Assembly: GCA_029212905.1 (NCBI GenBank)
Contig: JARGPB010000024.1
Location: forward strand, 1-43,234
Direction: 5' to 3'
Length of the DNA: 43,234 nt
DNA from: Thalassovita sp.
GTDB taxonomy: Bacteria > Pseudomonadota > Alphaproteobacteria > Rhodobacterales > Rhodobacteraceae
The first letter of the stretch is position 1, and each line of letters starts with the position of its first letter. Below the pieces are notes generated by a model that searched no databases, was not told where the DNA came from, and saw nothing but the letters and a program-made list of their open reading frames with translations. Shown one piece after another: positions 8,588 through 16,600 of the stretch. The position numbers and the translations under genes were made by a program.

Positions 8588-8770
8588 ATGGAAGCACCTT
8601 TCGAAGCCACCTCGTGGGACGGAATTACCGGGGCGATCTATACCGGATACGGCAGCGCTGAATGGCTGTGGATTCTGGTCTCTCTGGTCTGTGTTCTGGC
8701 CGCCATCATCTTTGGCTGGAAACACGAGAAACACGCCTATGACGCCGTCAAGAACGGCAAATCTGACTGA
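8588..8770 (+). CDS. Small single-span membrane protein next to amt
   Basis: A 60-residue protein with one clear transmembrane helix (about 26-43, LWILVSLVCVLAAIIFGW) and a charged C-terminal tail rich in His and Lys (HEKHAYDAVKNGK). AAGGA at 8576-8580 lies seven bases before the ATG, a good ribosome site. It starts 25 bases after amt and precedes the dmm genes, so it is probably co-transcribed with amt. I do not recognise a named family. A subunit or regulator of the Amt trimer, or a helper for membrane association of the demethylase, are both guesses from position. Confidence 0.75.
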   Translation: MEAPFEATSWDGITGAIYTGYGSAEWLWILVSLVCVLAAIIFGWKHEKHAYDAVKNGKSD

Positions 8771-8777
8771 CCAAGAC

Positions 8778-8807
8778 CCACGGGCGGCGGCTTGCTGTCG
8801 CCCGTGG
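8778..8807 (+). other. Intercistronic stem-loop without a T-run
   Basis: CCACGGGCG (8778-8786) pairs perfectly with CGCCCGTGG (8799-8807) over nine bases, with a 12-base loop. No U-tract follows, so it is more likely to set mRNA stability or to act in attenuation than to be a classical terminator. It separates the small membrane gene from dmmD. Confidence 0.45.
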
Positions 8808-8842
8808 ACCCACTGACCAAACCAACGCACAAAGGAAACGCA

Positions 8843-9976
8843 ATGACCGCATCATGGAGATTCTCGGCGCTGGCCGACCGGCACCGCGCCATGGGCTCGA
8901 CCCTGGAAGACTGGAGCGGCATGGGCACCGCCTGGACCTATGACAAGGACCAGACCGAGGAATACATGGCCATCCGCACCAAGGCCGGTGTCATGGATGT
9001 GTCGGGCCTGAAAAAGGTCCATGTGATTGGCCCGCACGCCAGCCACGTTATCGACCGCGCCACCACCCGCAACGTCGAGAAAATCAAACCGGGCCGGTCG
9101 TCCTATGCCTGTATGCTGAATGACGCCGGGAAATTCGTCGATGACTGCGTGATTTACCGCACTGGCCCGCACGCCTTTATGGTGGTGCATGGATCGGGCG
9201 CAGGGCACGAACAGCTGACCATGGCCGCCACGGGGCGCAACGTGTCGGTGATGTTCGATGACGACCTGCACGATATTTCCCTGCAAGGGCCGATGGCGGT
9301 CGATTATCTGGAAAAACATGTGCCTGGTATTCGCGACCTGGCCTATTTCGCCCATATGCAGACCACTTTGTTCGGCAAGCCGGTGATGATCTCGCGCACG
9401 GGCTATACTGGTGAGCGCGGATACGAGCTGTTTTGCCGTCGTCAGGACGCGCCGGAAATCTGGGATACCATCGTGGCCGAGGGCGCCGACATGGGCATCA
9501 TCCCCACGCGCTTTACTACGCTCGATTTGCTGCGCGCCGAAAGCTACCTGCTGTTTTTCCCGTATGACAATTCGGAAATGTACCCGTTCGAGGACGAGGC
9601 CTGCGGTGATACGCTGTGGGAACTGGGGCTGGACTTCACCGTCTCGCCCGGCAAAACCGGGTTCCGGGGCGCCGAGGAACATTACCGCCTGAAGGGCAAA
9701 GAGCGCTTCAAAATCTATGGCGTGAAACTGGATGGCACCGACCCCGCCACCGAGGGCGCGCCCCTGTTGAAGGACGGTGTCCAAGTCGGTGTTGTGACAA
9801 TCGGTATGTATTCCCCCTTGAATAATCACAACGTAGGCATCGCACGTATGCCGGTGGATTGCGCGGTCGAAGGCACGGCGTTGACCGTGCAAAACCCCGA
9901 TGGCGAGATCGCCGCCATCGCGCACCCGATGCCCTTTTACGACATCGACAAAAAGCGCCGCACAGCCAAGGGCTAG
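8843..9976 (+). CDS. dmmD: GcvT-like THF-dependent protein, DmmD type
   Basis: A 377-residue aminomethyltransferase-like protein with the GcvT folate-binding fold (about 40-280) and the motif SRTGYTGERGYELFC at about 186-200. A C-terminal barrel (about 290-370) follows. The start is ATG 8843 with AAAGGAAA just upstream; in-frame codons further upstream have no ribosome site and overlap the hairpin. It heads a dmmDABC-like order, so its expected role is to capture the formaldehyde-level carbon from dimethylamine oxidation on THF as methylene-THF. It is similar in fold to the C-terminal part of Tdm in the same cluster, consistent with a shared C1-capture chemistry. The exact acceptor reaction is inferred. 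Confidence 0.8.
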   Translation: MTASWRFSALADRHRAMGSTLEDWSGMGTAWTYDKDQTEEYMAIRTKAGVMDVSGLKKVHVIGPHASHVIDRATTRNVEKIKPGRSSYACMLNDAGKFVDDCVIYRTGPHAFMVVHGSGAGHEQLTMAATGRNVSVMFDDDLHDISLQGPMAVDYLEKHVPGIRDLAYFAHMQTTLFGKPVMISRTGYTGERGYELFCRRQDAPEIWDTIVAEGADMGIIPTRFTTLDLLRAESYLLFFPYDNSEMYPFEDEACGDTLWELGLDFTVSPGKTGFRGAEEHYRLKGKERFKIYGVKLDGTDPATEGAPLLKDGVQVGVVTIGMYSPLNNHNVGIARMPVDCAVEGTALTVQNPDGEIAAIAHPMPFYDIDKKRRTAKG

Positions 9977-9982
9977 CGGCTG

Positions 9983-10012
9983 CGGCGGGGTGGTCATCGG
10001 ATGACCCCGCCG
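9983..10012 (+). other. Intercistronic stem-loop between dmmD and dmmA
   Basis: GGTCAT-CGG-ATGACC (9992-10006) forms a six-pair inner hairpin. It is extended by CGGCGG (from 9983) pairing with CCGCCG (to 10012) across a small bulge. No T-run follows. It starts a few bases after the dmmD stop codon and may stabilise or separate transcript segments. Confidence 0.45.
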
Positions 10013-10062
10013 TGATCCATTTGTTAACAATCTGAAACCACAGGGAAAACAGGGACAGCACG

Positions 10063-10665
10063 ATGCCAAGAACCGAATTTTCACCCTCGATCAGCAGCCG
10101 TCCGGTTTATGGCGCGCTGACCTCGCACGGGGCCAGCCCGGCGATCATGCTGGCCGAAGGTCCAGGGGCCGAAGCCCTGATCGAGCTGGCCGGGCGGGAC
10201 GCATCGGTCATGGACAGGGCGCATGTGATCTTTGTTCCGGCGGGCACAGGGTTCGGCGACACGCTGCGGTCCCTGAACCCCAAGCTCTATCACGAGGCCC
10301 CCAGTATGGCCGCTGCCAGCGAACGCTTTACCAAGGCTTTGACTGATGCCCTGATGGGGACGCGCCTGTATCTGGCAGGCACCGAAGGGTTGATCGGGCA
10401 GGCCTCGGCGCAGGCTCTGGCGGTGGGATTCCCCGCAGGTGCGATCCAGTCTGAACACCGCGGTTCAATCGCGCGGCTGATGCAATGCGTACATTGCAAG
10501 GGCATGACGGACAATGTGACCACCGATCCGTTCATCTGTTCCCATTGCGGGCTGACCCTGTTCGTGCGGGATCATTTCTCGCGTCGTTTGGGGGCGTTTC
10601 AGGGCGTCTGCGTGGACGCCGAAACCCCCGGCATCATTCCCGAAACACAGGAGATTCAGCCATGA
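10063..10665 (+). CDS. dmmA: Dimethylamine monooxygenase subunit DmmA
   Basis: A 200-residue protein of the DmmA type. It has an N-terminal alpha/beta domain (about 1-135) and a C-terminal zinc-ribbon-like segment with Cys142, Cys145, Cys159 and Cys162 (CVHC and CSHC knuckles) followed by the FVRDHFSRR motif. It is expected to form a cytoplasmic complex with DmmB and DmmC that oxidatively demethylates dimethylamine to methylamine and formaldehyde. The ATG at 10063 has AGGGA eight bases upstream. Its stop overlaps the dmmB start by four bases (ATGA), which suggests translational coupling. The subunit name is assigned from family pattern and gene order. Confidence 0.82.
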   Translation: MPRTEFSPSISSRPVYGALTSHGASPAIMLAEGPGAEALIELAGRDASVMDRAHVIFVPAGTGFGDTLRSLNPKLYHEAPSMAAASERFTKALTDALMGTRLYLAGTEGLIGQASAQALAVGFPAGAIQSEHRGSIARLMQCVHCKGMTDNVTTDPFICSHCGLTLFVRDHFSRRLGAFQGVCVDAETPGIIPETQEIQP

Positions 10666-11609
10666 GCTCTCAGATGTTGCGCGTCACCGAAATCAGCTCG
10701 CTCAGCCCATTGGTGAAACTGTTCCGGTTCGAACACCCCGATGGCACGTCGCTGCCATTGTTTTCGGGCGGGGCGCATGTGGTCGTGGAAATGCCGGACG
10801 GCGAGCTGCTGCGCCGCAATGCCTATTCGCTGGTCTCGGACCCGCTGGAGGGGGCAGGCTATGAGATCGCCGTGCGCCGCGAGGACACAGGGCGCGGCGG
10901 CTCTTTGTATATGCACAGCAAGGTCGCGGTGGGCGATATGCTGCGCGTCTCGATGCCGCTTAATCTGTTCTCGCTGGACCTGCGCGCGCGCAAACATGTT
11001 TTGATCGCGGGCGGCATTGGGATCACGCCTTTCTTGTCGCAACTGAAACAGATCCTGCGCCTGCAAGTGCCGTTCGAGCTGCACTATGCTGCACGGTCGT
11101 CGGCCGAGGCTGCGGGGCTGGGGTTGCTACCCGATCTGCCGCAGGTGCATGTGCATATCTCGGATCAGGGGAACCGCATGGATCTGGGCGCCATTCTGTC
11201 GGGGCAACCGGTTGGCACCCACGTCTATACCTGCGGCCCCGAGGGGCTGATTGCCTCGGTCGATGACACGGCTGCACGTTTGGGCTGGCCCGAAAGCGCC
11301 CTGCACTCTGAGGCCTTTCTGGCCCCCCCACCGGGCGCGCCCTTTGACGTCACCATCGCCAGCACGGGCCAGAAAATCACCGTCGGCCCGCATCAAAGTC
11401 TGCTGGAGGCGCTGGAGGCAGCCCAAGTCGATATCGACTGGTCCTGTCGCGGCGGAGCCTGCGGGCGCTGCGAAACCGAGGTGTCGTCCTGTCATGGGCG
11501 GATCGAACATCACGATCACTGGCTCAGCGATGACGAAAAATCCGCTCAGCAGAAAATCATGCCCTGCGTGTCCCGCTTTGTCGGGCAAGAGATCACCATC
11601 GACCGATAG
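10662..11609 (+). CDS. dmmB: Dimethylamine monooxygenase reductase subunit DmmB (FMN, 2Fe-2S)
   Basis: A 315-residue PDR/VanB-type oxidoreductase that would pass electrons from NAD(P)H to the heme subunit. It has a flavin domain with RNAYSLVS (52-59), a nucleotide-binding domain with GGIGITP (117-123) and CGP (191-193), and a C-terminal plant-type ferredoxin with cluster ligands Cys262, Cys267, Cys270 and Cys302. The start is ATG 10662 with AGGAG at 10649-10653. The coding frame extends further upstream but overlaps dmmA and lacks a ribosome site there. The four-base overlap with dmmA and the nine-base gap to dmmC mark a tight operon. Confidence 0.87.
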   Translation: MSSQMLRVTEISSLSPLVKLFRFEHPDGTSLPLFSGGAHVVVEMPDGELLRRNAYSLVSDPLEGAGYEIAVRREDTGRGGSLYMHSKVAVGDMLRVSMPLNLFSLDLRARKHVLIAGGIGITPFLSQLKQILRLQVPFELHYAARSSAEAAGLGLLPDLPQVHVHISDQGNRMDLGAILSGQPVGTHVYTCGPEGLIASVDDTAARLGWPESALHSEAFLAPPPGAPFDVTIASTGQKITVGPHQSLLEALEAAQVDIDWSCRGGACGRCETEVSSCHGRIEHHDHWLSDDEKSAQQKIMPCVSRFVGQEITIDR

Positions 11610-11618
11610 GAGGCCCCG

Positions 11619-12662
11619 ATGACCATCCAATTCAACGACGAAACCTTTCGCGACGATTACACTTTTTTCAATACGCCTCAGGGTATTCGCCGCTTTCCGT
11701 TTCCGTTTGATCAGGACAGCTATATGTACTCGGTCAATCTGGAACCACATGACAAAGGCCCCGAGGGCACCCCGTTCAACGTGCGCTTCGACGTGGACGA
11801 ACACTATGTCAGCGAAATGCGCGACCGGGACATCACCCTGACCGAGGACCCGCTGCGCTGTCAGTCCCTGCCGCATATGGAGCTGGCGGGCTGGGACCTG
11901 CTGGAATTGATCATGACCTCCAAGGCCAAGGATTACCCCGACCTGTTCGAGCTGCACCAGGACGGGGATCGCTGGCACTGGATTAACAAACCGTTGGAGA
12001 TTGAGCAGCGGTTCACTTTCCTGGACCCGACCACGCTGCCTTGTGGCCCGATGGAGTACATCACCCGTCAGGCGCAGGGTGACTTTGCCCTGCTGGATCA
12101 ACGCGAGGGCAACCTGTGGATGGATGCGGGCATGGTGACCAGCCAGGCGGACTGGAGCCTGGATTTCGACATCGGCATGAATTTTCTGGAATGGCACGCG
12201 CCGGTTCCCGGTCAGGCGCATGATGCAAAGGTGTTCGAGCGCGCGCTGAAATTTCTGCTGAATCTGCAACAGGGTGCGCCGACGCGGCGTCTGAACTGGA
12301 CGATGACCGTGAACCCGCGGCTGGACACCAGCCCCGAGAATTATCACAAGTGGGGGCCGGAAAAACGGACCGTGACATCGGATAATGTTGGTGAAAAACA
12401 ATATCTTCGGGTGGAACTGCAGACTCTGTGGCGCCTGCCGCGATCGAACGCCGTGGCCTTTCCGATCCGGTGCTATCTGCTGTCGCTAGAGGACATCGTC
12501 ACTGTCCCCAAATGGGGGCGCCGCCTGCACCGTGTGTTGCGCGACCTGCCGGACGAGCTGGCCGAGTACAAGGGCTTTACCGTGAACCGGCCAATGATCG
12601 TGGACTATCTGGCGCAGTTCGATGACGGGGCCGAAACCTCGCCAGGGATTTTCCCGGACTAA
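11619..12662 (+). CDS. dmmC: Heme-dependent oxidative N-demethylase subunit DmmC (DUF3445)
   Basis: A 347-residue protein of the DUF3445/HODM alpha-subunit family, which carries heme and performs oxidative demethylation of dimethylamine. Typical features are the acidic N-terminal region, the WLDAG-like LWMDAGMVTSQADWSLDFD segment (about 167-185) and the conserved LRVELQTLWRLPRSNAVAFP block (about 267-286). The strong ribosome site AGGAGG (11608-11613) overlaps the dmmB stop. It is the last gene of the dmm operon and should be the catalytic subunit, with DmmB as reductase. The next step, methylamine to glutamate derivatives (gmaS/mgs), is not in this window. Confidence 0.85.
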   Translation: MTIQFNDETFRDDYTFFNTPQGIRRFPFPFDQDSYMYSVNLEPHDKGPEGTPFNVRFDVDEHYVSEMRDRDITLTEDPLRCQSLPHMELAGWDLLELIMTSKAKDYPDLFELHQDGDRWHWINKPLEIEQRFTFLDPTTLPCGPMEYITRQAQGDFALLDQREGNLWMDAGMVTSQADWSLDFDIGMNFLEWHAPVPGQAHDAKVFERALKFLLNLQQGAPTRRLNWTMTVNPRLDTSPENYHKWGPEKRTVTSDNVGEKQYLRVELQTLWRLPRSNAVAFPIRCYLLSLEDIVTVPKWGRRLHRVLRDLPDELAEYKGFTVNRPMIVDYLAQFDDGAETSPGIFPD

Positions 12663-12669
12663 ACCGTTG

Positions 12670-12691
12670 GGGCCGGGCATCTGTCCGGCCC
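12670..12691 (+). terminator. Hairpin shared by two convergent gene ends
   Basis: GGGCCGG (12670-12676) pairs with CCGGCCC (12685-12691) around an 8-base loop, immediately between the dmmC stop and the stop of the minus-strand gene at 12691. No long T-run is present on either strand, so the strength is uncertain. Confidence 0.35.
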
Positions 12692-13236
12692 TACTGCAAC
12701 CTCTCGCGCAGCAGCAAAACGCCCTCGGCGAAACCGGGCAGGGCGGTCTGGCGCGCCTGAATTTCGGGCTCGAATACCTGTAGGAAACCGCTCAGCGTGT
12801 CGTCAAAAAAGATGCGCGCCGTGCTGGTCGAACACAGGTTTGCCTCGACGCACAGGCCCAGAAGATTGAAGTAATAGATAGTGTTGGCAAAGCGCGGCTC
12901 GGTCTGCGGGTCAGCCATGACACGCGACAGGATACGGCGGCGTAGGTTTTCCGAGGCACGCCCGCTTTGTTCGGCCAGGGCCAGGTCCTCGGGGGGGATC
13001 GCGTCCAGCAAATCCTGCACCGACGACCTGAGCGCAACAAAGTCCTCGCGGTAGCCCTCGGCGCGCCAGGTTTCGATCATTTCCAACGTCCGCGAGGCGC
13101 GCTCTGCCTCAAGCTGCTGGGTGTATTGATAGACGCCGAACAGGATGCCAAACGCGCCCAATACGGTGACGAAATTGCTCATGACCGTCCAGCGCCAGCT
13201 TGGAAGTCCCAGGAACTGTTGGGGTTTTTCGGTCAC
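12691..13236 (-). CDS. Membrane-anchored protein of unknown function
   Basis: A 181-residue protein with one transmembrane helix near the N-terminus (about 18-36). A mainly helical soluble region follows, beginning with charged helices (about 40-62, EAERASRTLEMIETWRAEGY). The arrangement resembles DUF4760-like anchored proteins, but I do not recognise a function. The start is GTG at 13236, four bases after the stop of the preceding secreted-protein gene. It is the last gene of a three-gene minus-strand operon headed by the caspase-like protein, so a role with that protein is likely but unproven. Confidence 0.7.
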   Translation of the reverse strand: MTEKPQQFLGLPSWRWTVMSNFVTVLGAFGILFGVYQYTQQLEAERASRTLEMIETWRAEGYREDFVALRSSVQDLLDAIPPEDLALAEQSGRASENLRRRILSRVMADPQTEPRFANTIYYFNLLGLCVEANLCSTSTARIFFDDTLSGFLQVFEPEIQARQTALPGFAEGVLLLRERLQ

Positions 13237-13240
13237 GGGG

Positions 13241-13648
13241 TTACTCGCATTCTTCGATCAGGTCGATGGTCAGGCTGGGGTCGATCGGGGCGCTGCGAGT
13301 GTTCAGGATGGCCTGCACACAGGTGATGGCCTGTACGTCCAGCACATAGACCGTACGGATGCGTTTGCGCCGCTGTTCCTGGCCCTTGCCGGCCGATCCG
13401 GGGAGCCGGACAAAGCTGTCCAGCCCGCGCCCGTTGTCGGTGCTTGCGCCCGTGCAGGTGCTTAGGTCAACCTCGGTGCGGTGCCCGCGGGCCTGTTTTG
13501 CGCGCTCCAGATAGGTCTGTGACTGGTCGACAAAACACTGCGCGGCGGCTTGGTCCAGTTCGACCACCTCGTCGCAGACGAAACAATCAGCCGAAGCGGC
13601 CTGCGCCAGGCATAGCCCTGCTGCGAAAACGCATTTAGAAAACCGCAT
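13241..13648 (-). CDS. Small secreted cysteine-rich protein
   Basis: A 135-residue protein with a signal peptide (1-20, cleavage likely after AASA). The mature part has six cysteines (22, 25, 38, 65, 110, 134), beginning with CFVC, enough for three disulfides in the periplasm. No family is recognised. It overlaps the end of the large caspase-like gene by 14 bases and precedes the membrane-anchored gene by four, so the three are almost certainly co-transcribed. It may be a partner, inhibitor or substrate of the caspase-like protein; that is inference from gene order. Confidence 0.72.
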   Translation of the reverse strand: MRFSKCVFAAGLCLAQAASADCFVCDEVVELDQAAAQCFVDQSQTYLERAKQARGHRTEVDLSTCTGASTDNGRGLDSFVRLPGSAGKGQEQRRKRIRTVYVLDVQAITCVQAILNTRSAPIDPSLTIDLIEECE

Positions 13649-16600
13649 AATCCCCTACCAATCTGACCTTGACCATCCAAGGGGTCTGCGCGCCGTTCTG
13701 GCTGTTGACCACCTGAGATTTCACGCCCTCGTACAGTTCGGACGCTTCGATTCTGCCGTTCGTATTCCGATCATAGCGTGTTCTGGACGTTGTTAGAACG
13801 TTCACCAGCGCTTGCGTGAAAACGCCCCCGCCAGCCGCTGCATTCTCGCGCGAGATTTCGCGGCCCTTGGAGGCGGATAGCACCGTCACATTGCTGCTGA
13901 GCCCCGCCAGATTTCCCACAACATCGTCATTGGTGGCAAAGCTTCCGGTTCCGGCCGCACCGGAATGGCAGGCGTCCAGAATGATCGTCAGGCGGGCGGG
14001 GCTTTGGGCCAGCCGTTGGGCGACCTGGTCAAACCGCAGCGCGGTGGTCGGCAGGTTTTGCAGATCGGTGCCGCTGGTCCCGAAATAGAACGTCCCATCC
14101 GTATCGCGCAGCCCGTGGCCCGCGAAATACAGCACTGCGTGGTCGCCCTTTTCCAGCCCGTCCAGCGTTGCATCCAGCGCGGACAGGATTTTTTCCGGCG
14201 TTGCGCGCCGATCTTTCAGCATACGGATCGCGTCTTCGGGCAGGGGGCTGTGTGGAAGAGACAGCAGAGCCTCGGCGAAGCGGCCACCATCGCGCAGCGC
14301 ATAGTTCAACGAGGGCAGTTTGGCATCGCGATAGGTGTTAATCCCGACGATCATCGCGCGGGCCTGTGCTGTTGCGTTGGGGCTGGGGCCCAGATCGGCC
14401 GTGACGGGCAGGCTGGCATAGCCCTGCGCATCCGTGGCGATCACTGTCACCCATCGGGTCTGCGCCAACCGGGGAACCGAGGTCTGGATTTCGTCCTGAC
14501 CGGCGGGCACCGAGATCTGATCAGTGATCGTGCCGTCTTGAAAAACGGTCAGCTGCGTCACCCGGTCCGCCGCAAATTGCAGCGATAGATTTGCCGTCGC
14601 GCCCTCGGCGGTGATCCGCCCGGTCAGGCCCGGAGGGACGGACAAATCCGCAGGCTGCGGCTGCCGTCCAGCATAGAGCGTATCACGCGCCAGATGTTTG
14701 TGCCGCAGGGCCGGGCCGAACCGATCCAGGCTGTACTGGCCCATTGCCCCCGGAAACCGCAGGTCGATCAGGCTGGCGGCCTCGGCGGTGGCGTCATATT
14801 CAAAAGCCTCGTTCCAGACGACGACTTCGTCCTGTGCAATGCGCCCTGACAGTACTGTTTGTCCCGTCGCCATGCGGTGCACATAGAACGCACCATCGGC
14901 GTTGGCCTGCACGACGTATTCCTTGTCCTGTGTCAGAAAGGCCTGGGCCAAGAGATCCCCATTCGGCAGGTTTTCCCCGATATAGCGCCAGTCGCGGCTG
15001 ACCCGATCATAGAGCGAGATCGTCCCAGCGCCGGGGGCATACATCAGGATATGGCGGTCGTCGGCCTTGAACACGCTGGGGTATTCGAAATGTTTGTTGA
15101 CCCGGTTGTTTACCATAAAGCCGTTCTCGGACGCTTGCACTTGTTGGATGTCGCCGCTGAAGGGGCGGCCAAAGTCATAGATCGCCAGCAGGCTCTGGCC
15201 GCGTAGGCTCCCGTAGGTCGCGCCCGCCTCGCAAGAGTGCCAGACCGCCCAGATCGCCGCGCGCCCCATCTGAATGCGCGAGATCGACACCGCATGAGTT
15301 TTCGGCACAAAGGCCCCTTTGAGCGGCTGTTGACCCATCGAATCCTTCTGCCCCAGCGACAGATGATAGCATTCGCGCTGTTCAGCGGTTTCGGCGGTTT
15401 CGGTCCAATCCAGGGGCCAGCCATGGCTGTGGGCCTCGAACTTCAGCTGCTCCATCACCTGATTGGCAACGTCTTTGCGGCTGGTGCCCTCCAGATGTTG
15501 GCGCAGCGCCTGCTTTTGGCCGGTAACGTTCTTGGGCAGCCTCAGACCACCAACCCAAGAGCCGCTGCGCATCTCACTTAGTTGCAATCCTGTACGTGGC
15601 AGGTGCTTTGCAAAATCCGGCGGTGTGATCTGGCCGGACAGGCGCAAAGGTTCGGGCGTCAGCCCTACGCGGTTCAGCCGTTTTTGCCGCGTGACATCCG
15701 AAGGGACGCGGGTGCGTACCTGTGTGGTGCCTGCAAACTTGTCGCTGCCTTTGGTGGAATAGGTCCAGCCCCCGACGATCTGTCCGCGTTCAGCAATCGA
15801 GACGGGACTGACCGATCCCATCATGTTCAGCGCGTGCAGATACAGCGACAGATGCCCGGTTCGGGACGACCCATAGGCACTGGTATTGCCCTCGGTATTG
15901 GCAAATTCTGGGTTCTGTAGCGCGGCGATATAGTACCCGAACATGCCCCAGATCGACACGGTTGCGTTTTCCAGGTCGATGCCCAGACGGGTCTTGCTTG
16001 GTTCTGCGGGGCAGCAGCTGGGGCCGGTCGCGATCCGGTCCAGTTTCAGCGTGTCGCTAAAGGTCGAGGCGATGTTGACCTCGCCCCAGGGGGAATTCGT
16101 GGCCAGCGCGAAACTGTCGCCCGCGCCCCACATCAGCTGCCCTGATCCCAGCTCTCCGCTGCGTAGGCGCGTGACCTGCGTGCCGTCGATCACGTCGATC
16201 AGTTTCCAATGATCCCCCGTCAGCACCGCGATGAACCGCTGCGTCGGAGAGACGTGGAACTCTTCTCCCGACATTTCGGCCAGCTCGGTGCCATCGGCCT
16301 CGTTCAACAATAAGAACCGGGTGTTGTTCAGCATCACCACACGGTTGAATTTCTCGATATGCACCAGATGAGAATAGGCCGCGCGCCCGGCCGGATTGCT
16401 TAGGACGATGCGGGGCTGGGCGGGGGCTACCTGGATCGGGATCGTTCCCAGATCAAAGGTAAACTCCTGTTGGCAGGCCCGCAAATACCCCGCGACCTGG
16501 GCGGTGACGCGGACGGGGCCAGCCTGCATCGGTTTCAGCGCGATCTGGCCGTTTTGCCCCGCGCCGCGTGATGCCAGGGCCACCAAGGCCCGGTGCTGTC

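Noticed and set aside
11127..12401. 424-codon minus-strand frame opposite dmmB and dmmC
   Set aside because: It overlaps two strongly supported genes and has no coherent protein features.
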